IMG/VR virus record: IMGVR_UViG_3300042154_001017
Span: 1 to 25,410 of that record
Strand: one strand, 5' to 3'
Source: a virus
DNA length: 25,410 nt
Shown: piece after piece, positions 16,901 through 21,269 of the stretch
How the letters are laid out: the number at the start of each line of letters is the position of its first letter
How positions within the stretch are numbered: position 1 is the stretch's first letter
The notes under the pieces: model-generated
Seen by the model: the letters and a program-made list of their open reading frames with translations, nothing else
What the model was told of the DNA's origin: nothing
Database searches by the model: none
Position numbers and translations under genes: made by a program

Positions 16901-18030
16901 CTGTTGTAATCAACAATCCAGACACGATGATGACTGGAACTCTTGAAACTCCTAGCGGAAAGATTCTTGCTGAAGGAGAAGGAGGTCTTAACTTTGTTTC
17001 TAAATTCGCAGATATCTGGGCTAACTCAAAGGAAGCCAAGGCTAGAACTACAGCCAATAAACTCAAGAAAGCCCAGAAGGAAAACGGAGGCGTTACTTAT
17101 CTGTCCCTTACCAGAGGCTCTTTCGAGAACGCCCTTAACTCGCACACGGGTGCTAAGGCTGGAATGGGAATCCTTGAGTACTTCGTTGAACAAGGTTATA
17201 TCAGTCTTGAAGAGTTCAGAAACGCCTTGAAAGATTCTGGCAGAAAGTACGGCATCGAGTTCAATGCTACTAGGTCTGCGAAAGACATTCACTCTGAGAT
17301 AGCCAACAAGTTCTTCGGAGTATCTGATTCCACTTTTGAAAGGAGAGGGGACTTTGTAAAGGATGTCATCACGCATCTCGCTGAGAACGGAGAATCTGGT
17401 CACAAGAACATAGACAAGATTGCCTCCGCACTTGGTGCTAACAGGCTTGGAAGAAAGATTCAGTTCGCTCCTACGGGCATCCGTGAGGCTATCGGTCTGA
17501 TGCTTTCTGACAAGAGGGCTAATGTTGACCCCAGCCATGTGTACGCTTACATTGAAATCACAGGAAACATTTCTGTCGAGAAGACTGAGAATGGTCATAA
17601 GAGTTATCCTTGGCACATCGTCCAGCGTGACAAGAATGGAAACAAGATTAGACCTAGGATGCTTATCCCAGACAAGACCAACTATGTCACGGATGTTTTC
17701 TTAAACAAGAACAAGCAGGAAGTTCCTCGAAAGGGTGGTGCTACTAAACTTGGTAGCAATCAAGTCGGAGAAGCCTATGGCTATGTTAAGCCAGCCGCTA
17801 ATATTCCAGAAGGCAAAGAGCGTCTAAGTTGGATGCCCGCAGAAGGCTGGCGTGACTGGCAATCTGAACGCACCTCGCTTGGCTCTGTGGTCAAGAACGC
17901 TGTCGGCTATGTCATCATGGTGCAGGGCGATAAGTTCAAGGTGTACAACCCATATAAGGCAATGGTCGGCATCTACAACGACCTAGAACAAGCCAAGCGG
18001 AGAGTCCAAAGGGACGAGCCTAAGCGATGA
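7903..18030 (+). CDS. Giant modular polyvalent virion (ejection) protein, 3375 aa
   Basis: This uninterrupted 10.1-kb gene follows a purine-rich AAAAGGGAA and occupies the slot of T7 gene 16 (1318 aa). Modules seen: Gly/Ala-rich hydrophobic stretches at about 212-265, 309-345 and 403-447; HELFH at 747-751 with EEFGAYYF at 849-856, a gluzincin-like metallopeptidase pattern; a small module at about 1266-1314; a Pro-rich linker near 1322-1345; a conserved polyvalent-protein module from about 1560 (NYKETAVRI, then HFRTTERIDADGNRHLFIEE) that resumes at about 1835-1905 after an AT-rich insertion; three GNAT-like repeats at about 2072-2620; a peptidase-like module with degraded motif EEILH (2768-2772) and SNMGEF; a further module at about 2965-3305; and a C-terminal copy of the small module. 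MPAEG-type separators start at 2061, 2421, 2647, 2959 and 3311. Such proteins are typically injected with the DNA. The catalytic roles are inferred. Confidence 0.85.
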   Translation: MAELYESPKQYISLGGQSGTASDAPPSIESIIDSLPADEREEALKYITAPPTGEEVARAMAQKNANGELMDMTLEQYRLFKAHQKSKETDVIGTIGEAASTVFDEISKAAGSVYDKPVDSMKKLTPSVIEAFAQGTRNLYGMAAQSADPTSVFFRMKNALLANGDDEAAEYQQFMEAQAFNLHSMRLMTGQDTLVMDKDVINPEMTQVMSYIADPTLFIPFGGIAAKGATMIGMGEKLAMASARTAAIKRNIMGGVLKWGVGAPIEFMGTAVRNTIDYGLERSAKAFETVSGISAVEAKTTAQMYGWTSATAAMTGATIPVPIVGDIAGAMVGSTTARGVGEAISMFGEQMQKQKNIGRGVLGYAGQALRDTKKSGVVLSKHAQGLLNIIEAVDPFFAYADEITAGAFQGAAIGGGLGYLAGGEEGMAGGIGSGMALGAVGAGAGRLTSDITGNTKMEQIAIQRKLVIEGLKDAGNENHVALEAMAIAAEATGDRRFQAQIDGIIAGLDVVNPDAVIKAFNEKGYTEALTSQGIDPTTGKLREKSRIFPELGDRRTIADVLGILRDNGGNFSGDPAGFEKAITTEARYKKLKPVWERLDDNAKAVLLKQIKENSNPDFIKSLKGRQVNAHFGDLAYAERLAEMINTLNQKNANLVSGKIAETLKAETRSDKKLTRRGQMLKEKLQADGYIDKDGTIRKSRNMDVEETLQTFDASAGWVKRRNSTGQTEIFINLDKFMAKGNRETMPHELFHSVMRDSVFAKDYSDRLIQKLVGTFDPQTGKMLEKAVVDPTQLQKFMEGYINSVHRNQSEEFRKRKIDELKGSIEEYKKRNDPNRVADSTQTPLEHLVEEFGAYYFAKFVMDKPVDFLFRGGEYSGLRAVFETSKESFLDFWKAKISKDNPSVNFDNIEGYALSRGFGKDGKRAKVTALDLLMQDMIRMQSNINKGGRFDISNLSPDARKNFIQTHGLRGQGFETIDKAGNLKKPKLRRYTAEEIRQGKEMFKVLDSLSDADHRGGMRRDGDGNWSGKPNTAQMNALVGTGYLQRAWFDRLTAAYNILDGKGSNVVEFGYLGYSAHIGDGNERVYGAAVPFKNRRAILLDVDFKVRADGTTFANFHTLDLRVIEARGNEVWRDPQVRDLWNGDRTSMEADFYAYLSNASLPSGDINRKPSFRLLDRGDGLGGQRRDALHQMLGFHKGSDLPYINKPIAEIPVGIRHSVTTFSNDGIVAMRTAGRERVDYNHQNAHLDLSRNFMPDELREEKTPSGGKILKHATGYNISKQAGEKFKVFDPEGKMLGAFDTVADAGRAAQKHYNDTFDKSVEGVDAPVPPTEIPPSRVAYLDKNASNELWKSFEGEKKSELISELDRWIISSGKWEQEGVNYSVGERNNINNTKIIERVKRALEENDTNVPENLIHAMEVAVGMGRQRLFEKVLREAKAKLLTEYDQLYPMEIKSALHPRLAQIFQDYPNLTAQGLLKKLVVYGSQGSRMFQEATEIGLVDLLKSKIQKTTTPRFLEDGTRIDMAQGVTQPKLDMTEILDFAKSKEIKVTIEEGARERSGMDTSRFTLGGAKDNYKETAVRINPEYAHGISGHYGKDTIVHFRTTERIDADGNRHLFIEEVQANNTDKRKVSGRLTPDREFIVRRNVRTQKTLYNKAREEGIYVQNSNGEGFETQKTAYIKAGLWNSEKLNSEITLLLKEIFPSQGYDAAMSRQDARKVLQEGLDHVFTMIGTATSFSDFLNRLEAETESVFDKHFKVWKKLRLSDELLNQFNTIKKFEVERQKFYRTEGIQSLIDEGHITNYTLDNPDIMLESIQDNESLIQLHELSLSQKEPTPLPLTAAKDWTLTGLKGIIRQAIRDGLDRITLTHPDDSPTVSHMKGDARKGLYGKLIPEVWGAWLRKYGIEMKQTNKLADATIDTAKGQMAEITNKLHDANKAVLEHFEQVGNMENPTVIQKVSELLAMPVHEVGRDIETVVQKASEGINDVKLKALINEVGILKGGEKYHYEKINELRTEGIRGTSKASDTDAGISAEAIDRGMTFELNDRIKRDFLDGKIETHMMPAEGEQGGRTYTPEQMSGEFIGRWSSEVPDLKKGLKLYYGKIPSGMGMEGLTLRDKKGDVVANIKFERFGDEVAIEKSDVVPKHQGKGYGYLVYSELLERLRSEGVKTVSGMVIDNAERPIKIRKRLIDVENRRIGQKDNTTILDARYDEEGNKEIDVESYLKEKAWYQPSEEDAYSGGRVYDFNSKEFRTKFIGKWAEENPERLKGYDLEFIDRGTKYGTHNVRIRLQDNSTVGQTENVGHITADIDPKTKVASLSSNIGAKYRGNKLSYALYSEMAERLRSMGVTKVDGTIINPEGIPIKVRERIIGNTRVLRADDSIGLPIDYKQGARIIQRRQAESGNTWGGLDVVNELDPKARYMPAEGEEPIRLSGKKKTISTKKVSTNQFETEEGIGRTYNTDSRKWTNGFIGRYAEENPDKVKFLKLSMKNWDGRTDDYGKRSIELKNGKNLVGRIDYEVKKGSGGKWLLSDPTVRVEPKYRGQGYSNLLYSEMAERARFLGAEDFLQRIENEQALPMYAQVKTFGFGESKLIDADRGQYFPPTKENFDKLKKPLIDIQKQDGSYETMEGYEPWVHSWSKIFSDRHYMPAESSLPRRYDLDQAIIDKIKPTFKFPYKELTAKEMLQFIIDNNGHMSPLANELISSLDEQGLGARIGQQTSTKGSRQVGTAGWSWHNYNPSRNRIHMLLERKVEDKRKYTQMSYEELMVEEILHAVTLEKTPEPIKHGSTIEDTLKTVNNFLRNKDKYKEQYREEWKEVAGAKEEWFTIADAYKKVHQQVASGKYLDGTEFTKQERHSIDYRLSNMGEFVIGITQTKEIQRILSDIKVPKSETTLLTKILDAIKSIWNFDDNVMGSLLEHTSDAVEKVIRRDKTQMERAGTGRFPQRAKDYFGGMPESKYMPAEGEKALVQNGFEKSELNKQLLASGHIVLGFDERTLEGKAVVINNPDTMMTGTLETPSGKILAEGEGGLNFVSKFADIWANSKEAKARTTANKLKKAQKENGGVTYLSLTRGSFENALNSHTGAKAGMGILEYFVEQGYISLEEFRNALKDSGRKYGIEFNATRSAKDIHSEIANKFFGVSDSTFERRGDFVKDVITHLAENGESGHKNIDKIASALGANRLGRKIQFAPTGIREAIGLMLSDKRANVDPSHVYAYIEITGNISVEKTENGHKSYPWHIVQRDKNGNKIRPRMLIPDKTNYVTDVFLNKNKQEVPRKGGATKLGSNQVGEAYGYVKPAANIPEGKERLSWMPAEGWRDWQSERTSLGSVVKNAVGYVIMVQGDKFKVYNPYKAMVGIYNDLEQAKRRVQRDEPKR
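10141..10470 (+). other. HELFH metallopeptidase-like module inside the giant gene
   Basis: Residues 747-751 read HELFH in the context ETMPHELFHSVM, an HExxH zinc-binding helix with the surrounding hydrophobics expected. About 97 residues later EHLVEEFGAYYF (845-856) offers a Glu that could be the third ligand, as in gluzincins. Unlike the later EEILH module, all expected ligands are present here. Activity is inferred, not shown. Confidence 0.6.
11659..11847 (+). repeat. Internal copy of the C-terminal module (MPDE + GYxIxxxxxKFKVxxP)
   Basis: Residues 1253-1315 start with MPDE and continue ATGYNISKQAGEKFKVFDPE, then GKMLGAFDTVADAGRAAQKHY. This parallels the very end of the protein (residues 3311-3375), which starts MPAEG and continues NAVGYVIMVQGDKFKVYNPY, then KAMVGIYNDLEQAKRRV. 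Both copies share the same order: separator, GY strand, FKV strand, small turn, G strand, then an amphipathic helix. Confidence 0.7.
12770..13395 (+). other. AT-rich insertion within a conserved module of the giant gene
   Basis: Lines starting at 12781, 12841 and 13201 contain 17, 18 and 16 G+C per 60 bases (27-30%), against 31 and 29 per 60 in flanking lines at 12661 and 13441 (48-52%). The change occurs just after the strand ending FIEEVQA and ends before AAKDWTLTGLKGIIRQA, two parts that belong to one module in related polyvalent proteins as I recall them. The insert encodes about 208 lysine- and glutamate-rich residues with no recognised motif, and the reading frame is kept. Confidence 0.65.
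14080..17847 (+). repeat. Dispersed MPAEG separator motifs
   Basis: The motif occurs at 14083 (MPAEGEQ), 15163 (YMPAEGEE), 15841 (YMPAESS), 16777 (YMPAEGEK) and 17833 (WMPAEGW). Degenerate relatives are MPDE at 11659 and YQPSEE at 14587-14604. The DNA tatatgccagcggagggcga is identical at 15160-15179 and 16774-16793, and its first 14 bases recur at 15838-15851. Each occurrence sits at the border of a recognisable module, so it behaves as a linker or joint rather than part of a fold. Confidence 0.8.
14116..15690 (+). repeat. Three consecutive GNAT-like acetyltransferase repeats
   Basis: Each unit opens with Y, then FIGRW or FIGKW or FIGRY, then an acidic E.P segment, several beta strands, and an acetyl-CoA-loop-like helix followed by LYSE(M/L)(A/L)ER. 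Units start near residues 2072, 2243 and 2458. Loop motifs are QGKGYG (2146-2151), RGNKLS (2326-2331) and RGQGYS (2541-2546). The Q/RxxGxG/A consensus is intact in units one and three and degraded in unit two. Units are diverged, so this is an old triplication or repeated acquisition. Confidence 0.7.
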
Positions 18031-18335
18031 GTCCCGTAGACCCCAGCATCATAGACACAGCCGAAGAGTTTAAGAAGGGCGGCTGGATAGTGGCAGTCCT
18101 TGGTGCGTTGGGTGCTATCGCTAGGCTTATCATCACGGAGGAACGCTTCGGTTGGATACGCTGGATACGCAAGGCTCTGGCTGGTGCTATCGTAGGTACG
18201 CTGGTGTACTTCGGAATCAACTTCGCCCCTATCGACCCTATCTACAAAGGCATCATCTACTCGTCTTCTGGTGCGTTAGCCCCAGATATCTTTGAGTGGA
18301 TTAAGTCTAAGTTTATAAAAGAATCCTCTAAATGA
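18027..18335 (+). CDS. Holin
   Basis: This 102-aa protein starts in an ATGA overlap with the giant gene and ends in an ATGA overlap with the next gene. It has hydrophobic segments at about residues 18-36 (GGWIVAVLGALGAIARLII), 47-67 (ALAGAIVGTLVYFGINF) and a weaker one at 74-92, and a basic, hydrophilic C-terminus (KSKFIKESSK). Size, spans and the SSGALAPDIFEW ending resemble small phage holins that permeabilise the inner membrane at lysis. The neighbouring spanin-like gene supports a lysis cassette; the probable endolysin is on the other strand at 23102. The exact holin family cannot be fixed by eye. Confidence 0.75.
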   Translation: MSPVDPSIIDTAEEFKKGGWIVAVLGALGAIARLIITEERFGWIRWIRKALAGAIVGTLVYFGINFAPIDPIYKGIIYSSSGALAPDIFEWIKSKFIKESSK

Positions 18336-19060
18336 GTTTACAAAGCCTAGCAATACTATTTGTGTTTGTAACCTTTTGCGGATGCAGTACCGCCCCTAAA
18401 CCTTTACCCCCTGTTCCCGTTGAAACGAAAAACAAAGAGAAAGACCAGTACATCACTAGGGTCGAGGATATCGTCTCTGATTCCGCTTCTGCCCTTACTG
18501 CTGTCGTTCCTAACCTCGATAAAGGAAATGTACGAGGACTTGTCGAAGCCCAAGTGACCCGCCTCTCTGGGGTCTCTAAGCCGTCTGTTGCCAAGGTTGA
18601 GGAGTACACTCGCATCATCAAACAAAACGACTCCAAAGCCGTCCAGCAAGACAAGAAGGAGGCATCTAAGGTCGAGGCTGAGACCGATGCCCTATACGCT
18701 ATGGTAGAGCAGAAAGATTACGAATTAGCGGAGGCTCACACTAGGGCTGACGCTGAGTTCAAACAGAAGGTGCTATGGAAGTTCAGCACCGCTGGCTTAG
18801 GTTTATTTATCGCTGGCTTGATGGCAGTAGCGTTCACCCCGTTCAAGAAAAACGGAGCAATTGTTATGGGTGGCGGTGTTGTCGCTATGGCTTCCCTCTG
18901 GATATTCGACAGCCAATGGTTTACTTGGATAGCAGGAGGCTCAGTCGGTATAGTTTGCCTATCCCTGCTTGCCTTGCTTATCAAGAAACTTACTTCCAAA
19001 ACTCCTCTGGAATCACATCCACAAACACAGGAGACCGCTGACCAACATCCTCACCGATAA
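18332..19060 (+). CDS. Lipoprotein with coiled coil and C-terminal membrane spans; spanin-like
   Basis: The 242-aa protein is coupled to the holin by ATGA. Its N-terminus (SLAILFVFVTFCGCSTAP) is a lipoprotein-type signal with the likely lipidated Cys at 18, followed by a Pro-rich stretch. Residues about 86-148 are charged and heptad-like (KQNDSKAVQQDKKEASKVEAE). Three hydrophobic segments follow at about 151-170, 174-192 and 197-218, then a polar, His/Gln-rich tail. A lipidated N-terminus, periplasmic coiled coil and C-terminal membrane anchor are the layout of unimolecular spanins such as T1 gp11, which fuse outer and inner membranes. Three spans instead of one is unusual. Spanin function is inferred from topology and position after the holin. 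Confidence 0.7.
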   Translation: MSLQSLAILFVFVTFCGCSTAPKPLPPVPVETKNKEKDQYITRVEDIVSDSASALTAVVPNLDKGNVRGLVEAQVTRLSGVSKPSVAKVEEYTRIIKQNDSKAVQQDKKEASKVEAETDALYAMVEQKDYELAEAHTRADAEFKQKVLWKFSTAGLGLFIAGLMAVAFTPFKKNGAIVMGGGVVAMASLWIFDSQWFTWIAGGSVGIVCLSLLALLIKKLTSKTPLESHPQTQETADQHPHR

Positions 19061-19274
19061 TATTATTGTACATATGTTCTTCAGCCGTCTCAAAATCCAT
19101 AGCATCGTTCTCCATTAGGTTAGAGATGATACGCTCCGTAGAGTAAACGGCAACCACCCCGTTAGGAGTGTTGGTAAGCCCTACGAAGGCGTGAGCAAGC
19201 CCGTCAGCGATGACAATTTCATCGTCTAACTCAGCAAGGAATTCTTCGAGTTTTTCGTTATCTGTTTTGCTCAT
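18990..19274 (-). CDS. Small acidic phage protein, unknown; last gene of the minus operon
   Basis: The 94-aa product is acidic (start KLEEFLAELDDEIVIADGLA) with a mixed alpha/beta look and a central NTPNGVVAVYSTERIISNLM. No catalytic motif, signal peptide or membrane span is seen. It starts 17 bases inside the preceding gene on the same strand, as expected in this operon. Its last 71 bases overlap, tail to tail, the end of the spanin-like gene on the plus strand. It is real by operon continuity, but I do not recognise a family. Confidence 0.7.
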   Translation of the reverse strand: MSKTDNEKLEEFLAELDDEIVIADGLAHAFVGLTNTPNGVVAVYSTERIISNLMENDAMDFETAEEHMYNNIIGEDVGQRSPVFVDVIPEEFWK

Positions 19275-19506
19275 TTTTGATTCGGTAATGTGGAACGGGG
19301 CGGGTTACCAATCCAGAGGTAACTCTGAAATTCTTTGTTTCTACTAGCCCCGACTCAAGGTATTTCTTTAGTTTGCGATTCCCGTGTTGCTCACAGACTT
19401 TCCACGCCCTGCATAGTTCAGCCCGTGTAAAGAATCCTTTCTCTGGCTTCTCTACATTCTTCTGCAAGAAAAGTTTTTCTAATTGCTTTAACTTGTTGAT
19501 GTTCAT
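19258..19506 (-). CDS. Small basic protein, possibly winged-helix DNA-binding
   Basis: I chose the ATG at 19506 because it forms an ATGA overlap with the phosphoesterase stop. A longer frame to 19608 would run through the phosphoesterase gene and adds an Arg/Gly-rich shadow peptide. The 82-aa product is basic, begins MNINKLKQLEKLFLQKN, and contains FFTRAELCRAWKVCEQHGNRKLKKYLESGLVETKNF, a helix-rich pattern with a following strand that could be a small winged helix. The evidence for DNA binding is only charge and this pattern. It has two Cys but no zinc-finger spacing. Confidence 0.65.
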   Translation of the reverse strand: MNINKLKQLEKLFLQKNVEKPEKGFFTRAELCRAWKVCEQHGNRKLKKYLESGLVETKNFRVTSGLVTRPVPHYRIKNEQNR

Positions 19507-20240
19507 AGACCTTTGACAGAGTAGATGAATTCCTTCCCGACCCTGTGGGCTTGCCAGACCTTCCAGTCCGACCCTTGGACGAACCCGTAAGTCCAGCCCG
19601 ACCCCCACTTGCTAGTGGCTAGGCGATTCTTGGCGTAGTCGGGAGACTTGTGGCACAGGCAACCACCAGAGAAGCCTACAGCACCCATGTGCTTGCGAGC
19701 GTTGATTTGCTGGATGCTGTGTAGGTGTCCCATGATGACAGCCCCTTGGGGTTCTGCGTAATGGATTGCGTGTTCCTCCACGGCACGGATACCACAAGTA
19801 TAGCCGTGTACGAAGGCAACTTTTCCTAATCTGTGTACGCCTTCCTCAGCGTGGTAATCGTAAATCTTCTTGCATCCATTCTTCTTGAGGTGATTGCGGA
19901 TGTCGTTCTTGAGGTCGTGGCAGTAGTCTACCATCATGCCATGCGTAGAGCCATTGATAATCTGGTCTAGTCTATCGTCATGGTTTCCGTTTAAGAAAAT
20001 AGTAGGCTGGACACGGGTGATGAATTCCTTGCCAGCCTTGACATCAGCGACCAGAGATTCATCTTCTTCCTTGCGTCCTGCACCCCTGCGGATGGAACGG
20101 AAATCAAAGTTATCGCCTAGGTGGATGACCTCGTCTGGGTCGAACCATTTTAGGAATTTGAAAAACTGCTTGGCAACTTCTTCATCGATGTGGTCTCCGT
20201 GGTTATCGCCCACGGCTACGAATTTGATTAGCCTTGACAT
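19503..20240 (-). CDS. Calcineurin-like metallophosphoesterase
   Basis: The 245-aa protein carries the complete dimetal phosphoesterase signature: GDNHGD (11-16), GDNFD (42-46), GNHDD (85-89), FVHGY (144-147) and GHLH (171-174). These supply the Asp, His and Asn metal ligands of the family that includes Mre11/SbcD and serine/threonine phosphatases. There is no signal peptide, so it acts in the cytoplasm. Length fits the minimal catalytic domain without a nuclease capping domain. The upstream neighbour is a PD-(D/E)XK-like nuclease (overlap 13 bases), suggesting a nucleic-acid or nucleotide substrate, but the substrate cannot be read from the sequence. The start ATG lacks a Shine-Dalgarno sequence. 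Confidence 0.9.
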   Translation of the reverse strand: MSRLIKFVAVGDNHGDHIDEEVAKQFFKFLKWFDPDEVIHLGDNFDFRSIRRGAGRKEEDESLVADVKAGKEFITRVQPTIFLNGNHDDRLDQIINGSTHGMMVDYCHDLKNDIRNHLKKNGCKKIYDYHAEEGVHRLGKVAFVHGYTCGIRAVEEHAIHYAEPQGAVIMGHLHSIQQINARKHMGAVGFSGGCLCHKSPDYAKNRLATSKWGSGWTYGFVQGSDWKVWQAHRVGKEFIYSVKGL

Positions 20241-20653
20241 TTGTATTTGTATGCTTTGTGAAGTTGGTCGATTGGCAAGATGATTAATTTAGAGGTAGGG
20301 ATGCCATCGTGTCCTAGGTCTCCTCCGTTTTTCAACCTAGCATTAAACTTGTATGGTGTCTTAACTACCTCTTCCAAGAACGCCTTGAGGTTGTCTGTCT
20401 TGAATGTCATAATCATTGCTGGCTCATTGTTGTCCATGAAGATTTGAGACCACCAATCAGAATCTGTAGTTGAAATCCCAGACGGCTTTCCACGGGACAT
20501 ATATTCAAATACAGCATTGCCAGAGTTAATCCAGATGCCTTGCTCTGCCTTGGCTTCGACCCTTGCTTCCTTGCATCCCATCCAGACTAGCCAGCGTTCC
20601 CCTAGTTCTCCTAGGGTTAACTTGATATCGAACCTGTTGTCTTTGTTGAACAT
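20228..20653 (-). CDS. PD-(D/E)XK-like phage endonuclease (putative)
   Basis: The 141-aa protein contains GELGER (15-20), RVEAKAE (31-37) and the block GNAVFEYMSRGKPSGI (45-60) followed by STTDSDWW. An E-x-K pair on a strand, then GN..(I/F)EY..RGKPSGI and a downstream T..DWW is the pattern I associate with a phage PD-(D/E)XK nuclease family found in replication and recombination clusters. The ExK here is E33-A34-K35; the upstream acidic partner could be E16 or E19. It is shorter than many members. A role in Holliday junction resolution or DNA degradation is possible, and the annealing protein in the same operon fits. The catalytic assignment is by eye and uncertain. Confidence 0.6.
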   Translation of the reverse strand: MFNKDNRFDIKLTLGELGERWLVWMGCKEARVEAKAEQGIWINSGNAVFEYMSRGKPSGISTTDSDWWSQIFMDNNEPAMIMTFKTDNLKAFLEEVVKTPYKFNARLKNGGDLGHDGIPTSKLIILPIDQLHKAYKYKCQG

Positions 20654-20656
20654 AAG

Positions 20657-20851
20657 TTAGTTCTGGATATCAAAGGTGTCGTTACGCAAGACCTTGAATT
20701 GGTCGGTACGCATATGACGGATGACCCCGTCCTGCTCCAGCACGATAGCGAAGATGTCGTTAGACCAAGTCCCGCCATCCCGTACATACATCAGCCAGCC
20801 ATAACCGATGTCGGTATGCACAGGGATAGGGTTACGGAATTCGTGAATCAT
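20657..20851 (-). CDS. Small conserved-type phage protein, unknown
   Basis: The 64-aa protein starts in an ATGA overlap with the coiled-coil gene before it and ends 3 bases from the nuclease start. Sequence features: MIHEFRNPIPVHTDIGYGWLMYV, then RDGGTWSNDIFAIVLEQDG and a C-terminal HMRTDQFKVLRN. I recall very similar short proteins (an IPV..T..GYG..iYV.dgG..eND...V pattern, then H..tdQ) in many tailed phages, always without known function. It looks like a single beta-rich domain. There is no membrane span or signal peptide. Confidence 0.75.
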   Translation of the reverse strand: MIHEFRNPIPVHTDIGYGWLMYVRDGGTWSNDIFAIVLEQDGVIRHMRTDQFKVLRNDTFDIQN

Positions 20852-21078
20852 TTTAGGTTACGGAGATGTTCTAGGTCTTCCAGCGTCCGCATCCAGCGTC
20901 CGTGGTCGCACTCAGCCTCAATCTTCCAGTAGTTTACCCTGCCATTAAGAATCTCGATTTCTTCCTTGAGACGCTTGTTCTCCTCAGCCAAGGCACGGCA
21001 CTCGTTGCCTAGGTTCAAGACTCCTTTCGAGAGACTCTCGATGATGGTGTCGTTGATGTTGGTGGGGTAGGTTTCCAT
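20848..21078 (-). CDS. Small coiled-coil protein, unknown
   Basis: The 76-aa product has a central heptad-rich helix (residues about 24-50: NECRALAEENKRLKEEIEIL) followed by WKIEAECDHGRWMRTLEDLEHLRNL. It probably dimerises through this coiled coil. The start lies 64 bases inside the previous gene, the longest same-strand overlap in the window. The stop forms an ATGA overlap with the next gene. No enzymatic motif is present. It resembles the 52-aa coiled-coil protein at 24306 in style only. Confidence 0.7.
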   Translation of the reverse strand: METYPTNINDTIIESLSKGVLNLGNECRALAEENKRLKEEIEILNGRVNYWKIEAECDHGRWMRTLEDLEHLRNLK

Positions 21079-21269
21079 TTGTTCAGAGGTTTAGCAAAAA
21101 GGATAGCCCAGCGTTCTTTGTTGCGTTGTAACTCTTCGGAGGCTCTAGAAACCTCCCAAGCCGTTGGCAGTTTGCCAGCCAGTACGCTACCGCCTCGGTG
21201 CGAGCCTTTGACTCTGCCTCTAGGTCTACGAGAGAGTAACTGCTTTGCATAGTCGTTTACTTCGGACAT
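21015..21269 (-). CDS. Small basic protein, unknown
   Basis: The 84-aa protein is strongly basic (SRRPRGRVKGSHRGG near residues 13-27) with a helical middle (AWEVSRASEELQRNKERWAIL) and a low-complexity Pro/Thr/Ser tail that coincides with the 64-base overlap with the next gene. It starts 13 bases inside the end of the HTH gene. The basic N-terminal half suggests nucleic-acid binding, but no defined motif is present. Operon continuity supports it; the overlapping tail makes it the least certain gene of this group. Confidence 0.6.
   Translation of the reverse strand: MSEVNDYAKQLLSRRPRGRVKGSHRGGSVLAGKLPTAWEVSRASEELQRNKERWAILFAKPLNKWKPTPPTSTTPSSRVSRKES

Noticed and set aside
17026-17616. 196-aa minus-strand frame inside the giant gene
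   Set aside because: The giant gene reads through without interruption with recognisable modules here; the antisense product shows no domain.
19506-19608. N-terminal extension of the 82-aa protein to 19608
   Set aside because: The extension would lie entirely in the phosphoesterase gene and reads as Arg/Gly shadow; ATG at 19506 forms the ATGA coupling used throughout this operon.
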